NCBI RefSeq assembly: GCF_040409815.1
Contig: NZ_CP099959.1
Coordinates: 1,302,001 to 1,366,000 of the forward strand
Source of the DNA: Polynucleobacter sp. UK-FUSCHL-C3
GTDB taxonomy: Bacteria > Pseudomonadota > Gammaproteobacteria > Burkholderiales > Burkholderiaceae
Direction of reading: 5' to 3'
Length of the DNA: 64,000 nucleotides
This document shows, piece by piece, positions 9,372 to 17,913 of this stretch (position 1 is the first letter of the stretch; every line of letters starts with the position of its first letter). The position numbers and the translations under genes were made by a program. The notes under the pieces were generated by a model, which saw only the letters and a program-made list of their open reading frames with translations, did not search any database and was not told the origin of the DNA.

Positions 9372-9964
9372 TTGGGTTTAGCTGTTTTACGCTCTGGCGC
9401 AGAAGTAATGGGATAGCTGCGCTCCCAATGGGAGATGAAGTTTTTATAGTACTGTTGCGCCAAAGGAGCGGAGCGCAACACAATCATATTCTCCGCATTA
9501 CTCTTTTCTGCACTATTCGTAAAGTTGTAGCTCCCGGTCACCACAATATCGCCATCAATAATCATCACCTTATTGTGAAAGATGCGGTGGGCTTTATTAC
9601 CGCGAAGTGCAACACCGCCCTTTAGTAATATTGGGATCACATCAAAATTATTGGCTGCCGTTGGTCCATCCTGAATAACCTGTACCTCAACCCCACGTTT
9701 GGCGGCTCGGGCAAGTGCCTCTGCAATCTCTACATAGGTAAAACTGTAAGCCATTACTTGGATACTCTTCTTGGCGCCATCGAGATAACGAATCAAGCCC
9801 TTGGCTGCCCCAGCAGGTGGGCTAAAAAAGACTGAGAGCACTTCAGCTTTGATGGTGGCATCTGTCTTTGGCGCTTCTTTAGCAGCCTTTGTTGTTTCTG
9901 AATTGGCAACTGCCACTTGAACTATAAAACAGGTACTTAGCAGAAGAAGAATGGATTTTTTCAT
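9368..9964 (-). CDS. exported phospholipase D-superfamily protein (Nuc-like nuclease)
   Basis: The 198-residue protein has an N-terminal signal peptide (MKKSILLLLSTCFIVQVAVA) and one HKD motif: His130, Lys132, Asp137 in HNKVMIIDGD, followed by GSYNFTNSAEKSNAEN. One HKD motif and this small size match the dimeric Nuc-type bacterial endonucleases, in which two chains form one active site. A periplasmic or secreted nuclease or phosphodiesterase is therefore the best guess; lipid hydrolysis is not excluded. The gene is monocistronic, convergent with exbD and divergent from the formylglycine-enzyme-like gene across about 90 bp. Confidence 0.85.
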   Translation of the reverse strand: MKKSILLLLSTCFIVQVAVANSETTKAAKEAPKTDATIKAEVLSVFFSPPAGAAKGLIRYLDGAKKSIQVMAYSFTYVEIAEALARAAKRGVEVQVIQDGPTAANNFDVIPILLKGGVALRGNKAHRIFHNKVMIIDGDIVVTGSYNFTNSAEKSNAENMIVLRSAPLAQQYYKNFISHWERSYPITSAPERKTAKPN

Positions 9965-10056
9965 GATGCTTAATTCGCTCTAATAGCAATAGTGCAAGAC
10001 GCACTGAATTAGGTAAAAATGGCTAGGTTACTTATTTGTCAATTTTTTACAATTCT

Positions 10057-10815
10057 ATGAATATTCGCACAATTAATAAACTTTGCATATTTACTCTATC
10101 GCTATTGGCATTCCATGCATATGGGCAATCTGCCAAATCGGCCATCCCCACTGTTGAGATCAAAGGAGTTCTCTGGGATCAACATGAAATGACCATTGGG
10201 GAGGTCAAACGATTTGCCAGCGCTACTGGTTTTCAGAGCACTGCTGAGAAAGCAGGAGGCGGCACATCCTATGAGTTGGGATTTGTAAAAAAACCGGGGT
10301 GGACTTGGCGCACACCCTATGGCGTCCCTGCGGGAGACAATGAACCAGCCGTTCACCTCAATGCCTTTGAAGCCCAAGCCATTTGCCAGTATTTTGGCAA
10401 ACGCCTACCAAGTGATAAAGAGTGGGTTGAAGCGGCTTATTTAGAGCAACGTCCTTCACCACCTACGGGCTTTATGAAGGGTCAACGCTACCCCTATCCC
10501 AACGGCCTTAATACCAAAGGGTCACACTGCCTCAGTAGCGCTTGTGGCAACTTCAAGGGACTGGCTCCGGCTGGGAGCCTAACCCGAGGCGAAGGTCATG
10601 TGGCGGCTGGCACCACCCAAGCTGGAGTAAACGGCCTATTAGATATGGGGGGCAATGTCTGGGAATGGACCTCTACTAAGAATGGTGGTCAACGTATCAC
10701 AAGGGGGGCTTCCTGGTGGTATGGGCCAGACCAGCAACTAGAGAGCAATGTCGCCACCAAACCGGAAGATACGGTGGTTGTCTACATTGGTTTACGTTGC
10801 GTTCGCGATCAATAA
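10057..10815 (+). CDS. exported formylglycine-generating-enzyme-like (SUMF1/FGE-sulfatase domain) protein
   Basis: The FGE-sulfatase fold is shown by HEMTIGEVKRFASATGF, HLNAFEAQAICQYFGKRLPSDKEWVEAAY, GLLDMGGNVWEWTS and RGASWWYGPD. A signal peptide (MNIRTINKLCIFTLSLLAFHAYG) targets it to the periplasm. The ATG at 10057 is preferred over TTG 10036. No sulfatase gene is near, so activation of sulfatases is not supported; many proteins with this domain have other or unknown roles. The C-terminal strand ends in GLRCVRD and the tRNA-Leu lies 1 bp downstream. Confidence 0.82.
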   Translation: MNIRTINKLCIFTLSLLAFHAYGQSAKSAIPTVEIKGVLWDQHEMTIGEVKRFASATGFQSTAEKAGGGTSYELGFVKKPGWTWRTPYGVPAGDNEPAVHLNAFEAQAICQYFGKRLPSDKEWVEAAYLEQRPSPPTGFMKGQRYPYPNGLNTKGSHCLSSACGNFKGLAPAGSLTRGEGHVAAGTTQAGVNGLLDMGGNVWEWTSTKNGGQRITRGASWWYGPDQQLESNVATKPEDTVVVYIGLRCVRDQ

Positions 10816-10816
10816 C

Positions 10817-10907
10817 TGGTGCCCGAGGCCGGAATCGAACCGGCACGCCCCTTGCGGAAAGCGACAGATTTTAAATCTGTTGTGTCTACCGATTTCACCA
10901 CTCGGGC
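10817..10907 (-). tRNA. tRNA-Leu (UAA)
   Basis: The minus strand has acceptor GCCCGAG (5' end at 10907) pairing with CTCGGGC, a long variable arm, T-loop GGTTCGATTCC, and encoded CCA at 10819-10817. The anticodon stem ACAGA/TCTGT encloses loop TTTAAAA, giving anticodon UAA. The length of 91 nt including CCA fits tRNA-Leu. It is convergent with the preceding protein gene. Confidence 0.97.
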
Positions 10908-11140
10908 AAACGCAATCCATCATTGTAATAAAGAATAATGCGATGGTGATGCATTGCAACAATCCAAGATCTCATGAATCGTATCACGAGGATTTTGATG
11001 ATCCCCCAAATGGGGCGTAATAAATAACCATATAGCCATAGAAACAAAGGGTTTACCCGATATCTCTATTACTTTAAAAATCCTACAATTTCCCTCTGCT
11101 TTACATGCAGCACTTATTCGTTATTAACCAGGAGATATGA

Positions 11141-12286
11141 ATGTCCGAAATTAAAAAACAAGCACCTCGTCGTAAGTTTTTAAAAGGTGCAGCAGTCGGT
11201 AGCGCTGGAGCAGCTGCTCTTAGCTTCCCAATGATTTCCCAAGGTCAAGCAGCGCCACAAACATTGCGCTTCCAATCGACTTGGCCCGCAAAAGATATTT
11301 TCCATGAGTACGCTCTCGATTTTGCTAAAAAAGTAAATGACATGACCGGTGGCGAACTCAGAATTGAAGTATTGCCAGCAGGTGCCGTAGTCCCAGCCTT
11401 CCAATTACTCGACGCAGTGTCTAAGGGTACTTTGGACGGTGGTCACGGTGTGGTGGTTTATCACTACGGTAAGAATGCGGCCCTCGCATTGTGGGGATCT
11501 GGTCCCTCCTTCGGTATGGATGCCAATATGTTGCTCTCTTGGCACAAATACGGCGGCGGCAAAGAAATGCTTGATGAACTCTACAAAGTCGTTGGCGCCA
11601 ACGTGAAGTCTTATGTTTATGGCCCAATGCCAACTCAGCCGTTGGGTTGGTTTAAAAAGCCAATTACCAAAACTGAGGACTTAAAAGGTCTCAAGTATCG
11701 TACCGTTGGTATCTCCATCGACATGTTCACCGCCATGGGCGTTTCTGTAAACGCATTGCCAGGTGGCGAGATTATTCCTGCGATGGATCGTGGTCTCTTG
11801 GATGCAGCTGAATTTAACAACGCATCGTCAGATCGTCTCTTGGGCTTCCCAGACGTTTCGAAGGTTTGCATGTTACAAAGCTTCCACCAGAATGCCGAGC
11901 AGTTCGAGATTCTATTTAACGGCACTAAGTACAACGCAATGCCAGCTAAATTACGTAACATCCTCGATTACGCTGTTGAAGCCTCTTCAGCCGATATGTC
12001 TTGGAAAGCAGTGGATCGCTATTCTTCCTCGTACGAAGAAATGCAAGCCAAGCAAGGCGTTAAGTTCTACAAGACCCCTGACTCGGTACTGCGTAATCAG
12101 TTAAAAGTATTTGATGAGGTTGTTGCGAAGAAATCGGCTGAGAACCCACTCTTTAAGAAGATTGTGGACTCACAAAGAGCCTTTGCTAAACGTGCAGTGA
12201 AGTGGGATCTAGACACCAACGTTAATCGTCGGATGGCCTATGACCACTACTTTGCTCCAGCTCCTGCTGCACCAAAGAAGGGCTAA
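11141..12286 (+). CDS. dctP: TRAP transporter substrate-binding protein (DctP family)
   Basis: Periplasmic receptor of a tripartite ATP-independent transporter, which takes up organic acids using an ion gradient. The 381 residues start with a twin-arginine signal (RRKFLKGAAVGSAGAAALSF), so it is probably exported folded. Family motifs include the LRFQSTWP strand, MTGGELRIEVLPAGAVVPAFQLLDAV, and the conserved central segment LKGLKYRTVGISIDMFTAMG with the arginine that binds the substrate carboxylate in DctP proteins. The subgroup with a Tat signal and GPMPTQPLGWF is often annotated mannitol/chloroaromatic; the real ligand is unknown. dctQ and dctM follow after a hairpin. Confidence 0.93.
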   Translation: MSEIKKQAPRRKFLKGAAVGSAGAAALSFPMISQGQAAPQTLRFQSTWPAKDIFHEYALDFAKKVNDMTGGELRIEVLPAGAVVPAFQLLDAVSKGTLDGGHGVVVYHYGKNAALALWGSGPSFGMDANMLLSWHKYGGGKEMLDELYKVVGANVKSYVYGPMPTQPLGWFKKPITKTEDLKGLKYRTVGISIDMFTAMGVSVNALPGGEIIPAMDRGLLDAAEFNNASSDRLLGFPDVSKVCMLQSFHQNAEQFEILFNGTKYNAMPAKLRNILDYAVEASSADMSWKAVDRYSSSYEEMQAKQGVKFYKTPDSVLRNQLKVFDEVVAKKSAENPLFKKIVDSQRAFAKRAVKWDLDTNVNRRMAYDHYFAPAPAAPKKG

Positions 12287-12333
12287 GCCATTTTTAGGCT
12301 AATCGGTATTTTTTGCTAAAAAAGTTGTAAAAC

Positions 12334-12364
12334 AATGGGATGGTTACTGAGTAACCATCCCATT
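12334..12364 (+). other. 14-bp perfect stem-loop between dctP and dctQ
   Basis: Arms AATGGGATGGTTAC (12334-12347) and its exact reverse complement (12351-12364) enclose a 3-nt loop TGA. There is only a weak T-rich tail (ATTTCT), so this is more likely a transcript-stabilising or partially terminating hairpin than a full terminator. Such hairpins after receptor genes commonly raise receptor over permease levels. The frame extension of dctQ through it (from 12335) is not taken as coding. Confidence 0.7.
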
Positions 12365-12391
12365 TCTCATATAAGAGTCAAAGGTATCGTT

Positions 12392-12967
12392 ATGCAAAAC
12401 CTCTTTTTAACCATCGATAGAATATCCACATTTGTCGGTCATCTATTCGCGTGGCTAGTAGTCGGTCTAACTGGTTTGATTGGTTACGAAGTATTCTCCC
12501 GCTACGTTTTAAATAATCCCCACGCCTGGGCCTTTGATGCCCAAATTATGTTGTACGGCACCATGTTTATGATGGCTGGTGCGTACACCCTTGCCAAGAA
12601 CGGTCATGTGCGTGGCGATATTTTGTACGGCTTTTTGAAGCCCCGTACCCAGGCCATATTTGATCTTGTTTTGTATATTGTTTTCTTCATCCCAGGTGTG
12701 GTTGCTTTGGCATATGCTGGGTATAGTTTTGCCGCCGATTCTTGGAGAATTTTGGAGCACTCCTCCATTACTGCTGATGGCCCTCCTCTGTATCCGTTTA
12801 AAACCATCCTTCCAATTGCTGGAGTATTTTTGCTCCTTCAGGGTTTAGTTGAAATTTTTCGGTGCATTGTTTGCATCAAACAAGGCGAGTGGCCTTCACG
12901 CGAACAAGACGTTGAGGAAGTTGACGTCGATGCACTTAAAGCCATGGTTGGCAAAGATAAGGAATAA
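12392..12967 (+). CDS. dctQ: TRAP transporter small permease (DctQ family)
   Basis: Small membrane subunit that pairs with DctM. From the ATG at 12392 the protein has 191 residues and four hydrophobic segments. Family motifs are FVGHLFAWLVVGLTGLIGYEVFSRYVLNNPHAWAF-like (about residues 12-45) and AYTLAKNGHVRGDIL. AAGG lies about 8 bp before this ATG; the longer frame from 12335 would translate the upstream hairpin and is rejected. The C-terminus is an acidic cytoplasmic tail (EQDVEEVDVDALKAMVGKD). dctM starts 5 bp downstream. Confidence 0.9.
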   Translation: MQNLFLTIDRISTFVGHLFAWLVVGLTGLIGYEVFSRYVLNNPHAWAFDAQIMLYGTMFMMAGAYTLAKNGHVRGDILYGFLKPRTQAIFDLVLYIVFFIPGVVALAYAGYSFAADSWRILEHSSITADGPPLYPFKTILPIAGVFLLLQGLVEIFRCIVCIKQGEWPSREQDVEEVDVDALKAMVGKDKE

Positions 12968-12972
12968 ATAAA

Positions 12973-14895
12973 ATGCGTAAGGAACTTCTATTTGGTTTCT
13001 CCATCATGGCTTTGGTGGTCTTAGCTACCATCATCTTCATGCCCTGGGGAAATATTGAGAGCGGTCATATGGGACTGCTAATGTTGTCACTGGTAGTCGT
13101 GGCAATTATGTTGGGTTTCCCCACTGCCTTTACCTTAATGGGTATGGGCATGATCTTTACCTTTATCGCCTATAGTTTTCAGAACCCTGCACTGGCCCTA
13201 GACAACACCTTGGCGCTAATGGTGCAACGTGCCTATGCGGTTATGACTAACGATGTCTTGATCTCCATTCCCCTGTTTGTGTTCATGGGCTATTTGGTTG
13301 AGCGTGCCAACCTAATTGAAAAGCTTTTTAAATCTTTGCACCTAGCATTGGTTCGTGTTCCAGGCTCACTGGCAGTCGCGACCATCTTTACCTGCGCCGT
13401 ATTTGCAACAGCTACCGGTATTGTTGGCGCGGTAGTAACACTCATGGGCTTACTTGCTTTTCCGGCGATGTTAAAAGCAGGCTATGACACCCGCGTCTCT
13501 GCTGGCTGTATTACGGCTGGTGGTTGCTTAGGCATTCTGATTCCGCCCTCCGTGCTCCTAATTGTTTATGGCGCAACGGCAGGCGTATCAGTTGTGCAGT
13601 TATATGCAGGCGCATTCTTTCCAGGCATTATGTTAGCTGGACTCTATATTGCTTACGTCATCATTTTGGCCAAGCTGAAGCCCAACTTGATGCCGCCATT
13701 GGCTGAAGAGGATCGCAAGGTTCCAGTACCCTTAAGCTACACCGAACTTGGTGAGAAGATTAGTCAAAAAGTAGTCCCTGCATTACTTATAGCCATCAAA
13801 GGTAAAAGCAATCTCAACGTTAGTGGCAAGGAACTTCTCAAATCACTCATCATTGCATTAATTCCTTTGATTGTGTTTGTTGCTTTCACAGGCTCTATCT
13901 ATAAAATTGCTACCAAGCCAGCAGAAGTGATCAGTATGGATTTGGTGCCCATGGGTAATGCTGGTAGCGGGAGTGAGTACTCGAGTAGCTCAAGTACCGG
14001 ATTAAATGAGCCTCCTGGCGCAGAGAAAGAATCCAGTAGCACTTCCCTGTCTTTGCCTCCTGGCGCTGAGGATGAAAAGCCTGTTGCTAAAGTATCGGGG
14101 CCTGCTGAGCCAGCAGCGGCGGCAGAGCCTCCTAAGCCAGTCGATGCGCCACTTTGGTTCTGGGTCATGACTGGTATTTTTGGTGCGATCGTCGCAATTT
14201 ATTACCTCATGCTCACGTGGGTTCGTCTTGAGATCTTCAAGATGTTACTGGGATCCTTCTTCCCGCTTGCGGTCTTAATTATGTTTGTATTGGGTTCCAT
14301 CGTCTTTGGTTTAGCAACACCAACTGAGGCTGCGGCAATGGGGGCAATAGGCGGTGTAATCCTAGCTGCTGCGTATAAACAGCTCAATAAGACGGTCATT
14401 CAAGAATCCGTGTTCTTAACCGCAAAGACTGGAGCTATGGTGTGCTGGTTGTTTGTGGGTTCATCGATCTTCTCGGCCGCTTTTGCATTGTTGGGAGGTC
14501 AAACCCTTGTGGAGCAATGGGTGCTTTCACTGGGACTTAGCCCAGTCCAGTTCCTAGTACTGTCTCAAGTGATCATTTTCTTATTGGGCTGGCCCCTAGA
14601 GTGGACCGAGATCATCGTGATCTTCATGCCAATCTTCGTGCCTTTACTCGATGACTTTGGTATTAATCCATTGTTCTTTGGTCTCTTGGTTGCCTTAAAT
14701 CTACAAACTGCTTTCTTGTCGCCCCCAGTGGCAATGTCTGCGTTCTACCTAAAAGGAGTAGCGCCGCCGCACGTCACTTTAAATCAAATATTTATGGGTA
14801 TGCTGCCATTTATGGGTATCCAAGTGATTGCGATCGTTTTACTGTATCTGTTTCCAGCAATTGGATTATGGCTACCAGGAGTTTTATATCGATAG
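12973..14895 (+). CDS. dctM: TRAP transporter large permease (DctM family) with a long internal insert
   Basis: Main transport subunit with many membrane helices. At 640 residues it is about 200 longer than the usual 425-430. Family motifs are VLISIPLFVFMGYLVERANL (about residue 94), GGCLGILIPPSVLLIVYG (about 179), GLATPTEAAAMGAIGG (about 443) and a C-terminal LNLQTAFLSPPVAMSAFYLKG. Between the two halves lies an extra segment (about residues 255-420) with an added hydrophobic helix and a Ser/Pro/Glu-rich stretch (about 322-395) holding two copies of PPGAE. The frame is intact throughout, so this is an insert, not a frameshift. The operon ends at the terminator at 14916. Confidence 0.93.
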   Translation: MRKELLFGFSIMALVVLATIIFMPWGNIESGHMGLLMLSLVVVAIMLGFPTAFTLMGMGMIFTFIAYSFQNPALALDNTLALMVQRAYAVMTNDVLISIPLFVFMGYLVERANLIEKLFKSLHLALVRVPGSLAVATIFTCAVFATATGIVGAVVTLMGLLAFPAMLKAGYDTRVSAGCITAGGCLGILIPPSVLLIVYGATAGVSVVQLYAGAFFPGIMLAGLYIAYVIILAKLKPNLMPPLAEEDRKVPVPLSYTELGEKISQKVVPALLIAIKGKSNLNVSGKELLKSLIIALIPLIVFVAFTGSIYKIATKPAEVISMDLVPMGNAGSGSEYSSSSSTGLNEPPGAEKESSSTSLSLPPGAEDEKPVAKVSGPAEPAAAAEPPKPVDAPLWFWVMTGIFGAIVAIYYLMLTWVRLEIFKMLLGSFFPLAVLIMFVLGSIVFGLATPTEAAAMGAIGGVILAAAYKQLNKTVIQESVFLTAKTGAMVCWLFVGSSIFSAAFALLGGQTLVEQWVLSLGLSPVQFLVLSQVIIFLLGWPLEWTEIIVIFMPIFVPLLDDFGINPLFFGLLVALNLQTAFLSPPVAMSAFYLKGVAPPHVTLNQIFMGMLPFMGIQVIAIVLLYLFPAIGLWLPGVLYR

Positions 14896-14915
14896 GCCGC
14901 CCGAATCCCTAAATA

Positions 14916-14937
14916 CCCCGCTTCGGCGGGGTTTTTT
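14916..14937 (+). terminator. Rho-independent terminator after dctPQM
   Basis: CCCCGC, loop TTCG, GCGGGG, then six T residues (14932-14937), 20 bp after the dctM stop. A GC-rich stem with a UUCG tetraloop and U-tract is a textbook intrinsic terminator. Confidence 0.93.
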
Positions 14938-14955
14938 ATTAGAATTAGACAGCCC

Positions 14956-17433
14956 ATGAACTCCTTCGCAGCGAACTCTCCTTTAAAACGCTTTGTGCGT
15001 TATTTTCTCTATTTACTGGGTGTTCTTTTATTACTGATTGCAGGCTTGATAGCGACTTATTTAGTTTCTGCAAAATCTAGCTTTTCAGGAGTCGTGACAA
15101 GTGCAACGCTGAATCAGCCAGTACAAATTCAGTTTGATGAAAATGATATCCCTCACATTAAAGCCAAGTCTCAAAGTGATGCGTTTTATGCCTTGGGATT
15201 CTTGCACGCTACCGAACGATCCTGGCAACTCGAGCTTAGTCGACGCCTAGCCTCAGGTCGTCTCTCTGAAATCCTCGGAGAGCGAACAGTATCTTTAGAT
15301 CGTTTCCTAAGAACGCTGGGTATTAAATATGCCGCTGAGAAACAATATGAACGCTATCCCACAGAGATTAAGCAACTCATTAAAGCGTATGCCGATGGAG
15401 TAAATGCCGGCAATCAATCCTTAGGTTGGGCCCTTCCCATTGAGTACTTTTTAACCGGCTCCCAACCGGGCCATTGGTCGCCCACGGATAGCGTTGCCTG
15501 GTCTTTGATGATGGCTCTTGATTTAGGGGATAACTGGCAAAAAGAGTTATTTCGGCTTGAGCTATCGCAATACCTCACCACTGTACAAGTTTGGGATGTG
15601 ATGCCGCCCTATCCAGGTAATGCTCCAGTGAGCAATCTTGACTTTGCAAAACTCTATAAAGAGCTTGGGGTATATAAACAGTCTTCCAAGTCATCAGAAA
15701 AGCAATCTCAGAACAAACAACATGATCCATACCTTCTGCAAAGTACCGATTTGCAGCCCTGGATAAGCGATAACCAAGAAGGTTTGGGATCAAATAATTG
15801 GGTCTTAGCCGGCAAGAAAACGGTTTCTGGTAAACCACTATTAGCAAATGATCCTCATTTGGGCTTAAGCGCACCATCCACGTGGTATTTTGCTCACCTC
15901 GAAGCGCCAGGTCTGAATGTAATCGGCGCCACACTGCCTGGTATTCCGGCGGTTGTATTAGGCAGAACCACCAAAATTGCTTGGGGCTTCACGAATACTG
16001 GTCCCGATGTTCAAGACCTTTATCTAGAAAAGATTGATCCCAATAATCCTAATCAGTACATCGGCCCTGATGGTCCTCTCTCTTTCTTGGTTCGCGAGGA
16101 GATCATCCAAATTAAGGATAAGCCGCCATTACGTTTCGTGGTCAAACAAAGTCAGCATGGTCCCATTATTTCGGATAGTCACGCACGCTCTCAGAAGATC
16201 ATTGATAGCAAACGTTTCGCTCTGGCCCTACGCTGGACCGCTCTTGATACTGAGAACCAGACCTTGCTCGGCGGGATCATGATGAATCGTGCAGACTCGA
16301 TGGAGTCTTTTAAATCAGCCCTACGATATCACTACGCACCCATGCAAACGGTCGCTATTGCCGACACGCAGGGGAACATTGCACTTCAAGTGGCCGGAAC
16401 GACTCCTCGTCGACAGCCTGGGCAAGGTTTGTATGGGGTAGCCCCAGCACTAGGCTGGGAACGTTCGTTTGATTGGGTTAGCTACCTGCCATTCGAACAA
16501 CTTCCTAGCGCCATCAATCCAGATTCTGGATGGCTGGCAAGCGCTAATCAACAGATTATTTCTAATACCAACCCAAATCCATTAACAGGCGACTGGGATC
16601 TACCATTTCGGTATGACCGAATTAAATCCATGCTTGAAGCGAAAGATCAACATGATCGAGCTTCTATGCAAACCATGCAAGGCGACACCCTTTCTCTTGC
16701 ATCCGTTCCATTAATGGATCTTTTTAAACAGGCCAAGACCAATCACTCTCTTCAAGCAGCCGCACAATCATTCATACAGTCTTTTGATGGCAATATGACA
16801 AAAGATTCCATAGGTGCGCTGATCTTTAATGCCTGGGCAGATCAACTTACCCGTACCCTATTCTCGCGCCTCGGAGACTCATTTACGGAAGAATACGGGC
16901 GTCGCCACTTTCGTGCTGCGCTGATAACTCAAGCAAGCAATCCCAATAGTCCATGGTGCGATGTGCCCAATACACCCGCTGTAGAAAACTGCCAAGATGC
17001 TGCGAATGTAGCGCTTGATAAAGCGTTGGCGGATCTAAAAGAACGCCATGGCAACTCACCGAGTGACTGGCAATGGGGGCAAGCCCATCAAGCGATCTCG
17101 GAGCACCGTCCCTTTAAAGGTTTACCCATCCTCTCGAATTTTTTTAATGTACGTGTACCGATTCCTGGGGATGCATTTACGGTCAATGTTGGTAGGCCAG
17201 CCTTAAATAACCCGACGGCCCCTTACCAGTCCAATCATGCAGCTAGCTTACGCGCCATCTATGACCTCAATGATCTAGAACAGTCTGTCTTTATGTTTCC
17301 GACAGGGCAATCGGGCTGGGTTCAAAGTGGCCGTTATCGTCATTTAAGTAAAGCGTGGTCGGATAATGCATTTTTACCGCTAACCATGAATCCCAATCAA
17401 GTCAGTCGTGAGATTTTGATAAAAAGTAAATAA
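14956..17433 (+). CDS. penicillin acylase family protein (peptidase S45, Ntn hydrolase)
   Basis: Secreted or periplasmic amidase expected to cut itself into alpha and beta chains. An N-terminal membrane/signal segment (FVRYFLYLLGVLLLLIAGLIATYL) precedes the alpha region with DENDIPHIKAKSQSDAFYALGFLHATERSWQLELSRR. The autocleavage site is Gly278-Ser279 in GLGSNNW, with Ser279 the N-terminal nucleophile of the beta chain; LLANDPHLGLSAPSTWYFAHL and ANQ at about residue 533 are further conserved parts. The 825 residues match the family. Natural substrates of such enzymes include N-acyl homoserine lactones and other amides; which applies is not visible. Confidence 0.93.
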   Translation: MNSFAANSPLKRFVRYFLYLLGVLLLLIAGLIATYLVSAKSSFSGVVTSATLNQPVQIQFDENDIPHIKAKSQSDAFYALGFLHATERSWQLELSRRLASGRLSEILGERTVSLDRFLRTLGIKYAAEKQYERYPTEIKQLIKAYADGVNAGNQSLGWALPIEYFLTGSQPGHWSPTDSVAWSLMMALDLGDNWQKELFRLELSQYLTTVQVWDVMPPYPGNAPVSNLDFAKLYKELGVYKQSSKSSEKQSQNKQHDPYLLQSTDLQPWISDNQEGLGSNNWVLAGKKTVSGKPLLANDPHLGLSAPSTWYFAHLEAPGLNVIGATLPGIPAVVLGRTTKIAWGFTNTGPDVQDLYLEKIDPNNPNQYIGPDGPLSFLVREEIIQIKDKPPLRFVVKQSQHGPIISDSHARSQKIIDSKRFALALRWTALDTENQTLLGGIMMNRADSMESFKSALRYHYAPMQTVAIADTQGNIALQVAGTTPRRQPGQGLYGVAPALGWERSFDWVSYLPFEQLPSAINPDSGWLASANQQIISNTNPNPLTGDWDLPFRYDRIKSMLEAKDQHDRASMQTMQGDTLSLASVPLMDLFKQAKTNHSLQAAAQSFIQSFDGNMTKDSIGALIFNAWADQLTRTLFSRLGDSFTEEYGRRHFRAALITQASNPNSPWCDVPNTPAVENCQDAANVALDKALADLKERHGNSPSDWQWGQAHQAISEHRPFKGLPILSNFFNVRVPIPGDAFTVNVGRPALNNPTAPYQSNHAASLRAIYDLNDLEQSVFMFPTGQSGWVQSGRYRHLSKAWSDNAFLPLTMNPNQVSREILIKSK

Positions 17434-17439
17434 TAGGAC

Positions 17440-17463
17440 CTAGCGCATCCGAGATTGCGCTAG
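17440..17463. other. 8-bp inverted repeat before the adhesin-E-like gene
   Basis: CTAGCGCA (17440-17447) and TGCGCTAG (17456-17463) flank an 8-nt loop just after the penicillin acylase gene. There is no U-tract, so it is at best a weak terminator or a regulatory hairpin; chance is possible. Confidence 0.3.
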
Positions 17464-17478
17464 CGCTACAATTGCACC

Positions 17479-17913
17479 ATGAATAATCTAATAACCTCAA
17501 GTAGGCCCCGCATGATACCGATGATCAAAATCAGCGCTCTTAGTCTCTTTCTAGCAGTTTCAACGACTACATATGCAGCCTGGGATGAACTTGGTAGTAG
17601 TGAATTCATGACCGTCATGATTGATAAAGCCAGTATTAAAAAGACGGGAGATAAAGTTCAGGTCCGCTCTATGTTGGACCTCAAAAAACCGGGGGTTGAG
17701 CCCAAGACCAAAGCGCCTGTGAACTCCATTATTGGTTTAAATGAATACCATTGCGGTCAGGTGCAATATCGCCCTCTCGAAGTGAAATTTATGGCTGGCA
17801 AGAAAGGAACTGGCAAGGTGATCGATGAGATCAAAACTCCAGATAGTTCGTTTGAGGCCGTGGTGAGTGGAGACTGGGCCGCAGGAGTCTATAACTTTGC
17901 GTGCCGTCCGTAA
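17479..17913 (+). CDS. small exported protein, surface-adhesin protein E-like
   Basis: The 144-residue protein has a signal peptide (core IKISALSLFLAVSTTTYAA) with a mature start at about AWDELGSSEF. The mature domain pattern (VMIDKASIKKTGDKVQVRSMLDLKKP, then a Cys in EYHCGQVQYRPLEVKFM and a second in NFACRP) resembles the Adhesin_E-like family of small periplasmic or surface proteins, with the two Cys likely forming a disulfide. ATG 17512 is an alternative start with a shorter n-region. Function is not established. The next gene overlaps its 3' end. Confidence 0.72.
   Translation: MNNLITSSRPRMIPMIKISALSLFLAVSTTTYAAWDELGSSEFMTVMIDKASIKKTGDKVQVRSMLDLKKPGVEPKTKAPVNSIIGLNEYHCGQVQYRPLEVKFMAGKKGTGKVIDEIKTPDSSFEAVVSGDWAAGVYNFACRP

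Noticed and set aside
10748-11020. Plus-strand open frame of 90 codons after the FGE-like gene
   Set aside because: It overlaps the end of the upstream gene and runs through the tRNA-Leu in antisense; the translation has no recognisable domain and no ribosome site.
12335-12391. Longer N-terminus for dctQ
   Set aside because: It would translate the perfect hairpin, and the family N-terminus plus an AAGG site fit ATG 12392.
12973-14895. DctM as two fused or frameshifted genes
   Set aside because: A single continuous frame covers both halves with membrane helices on each side of the insert and no stop or second start with ribosome site.
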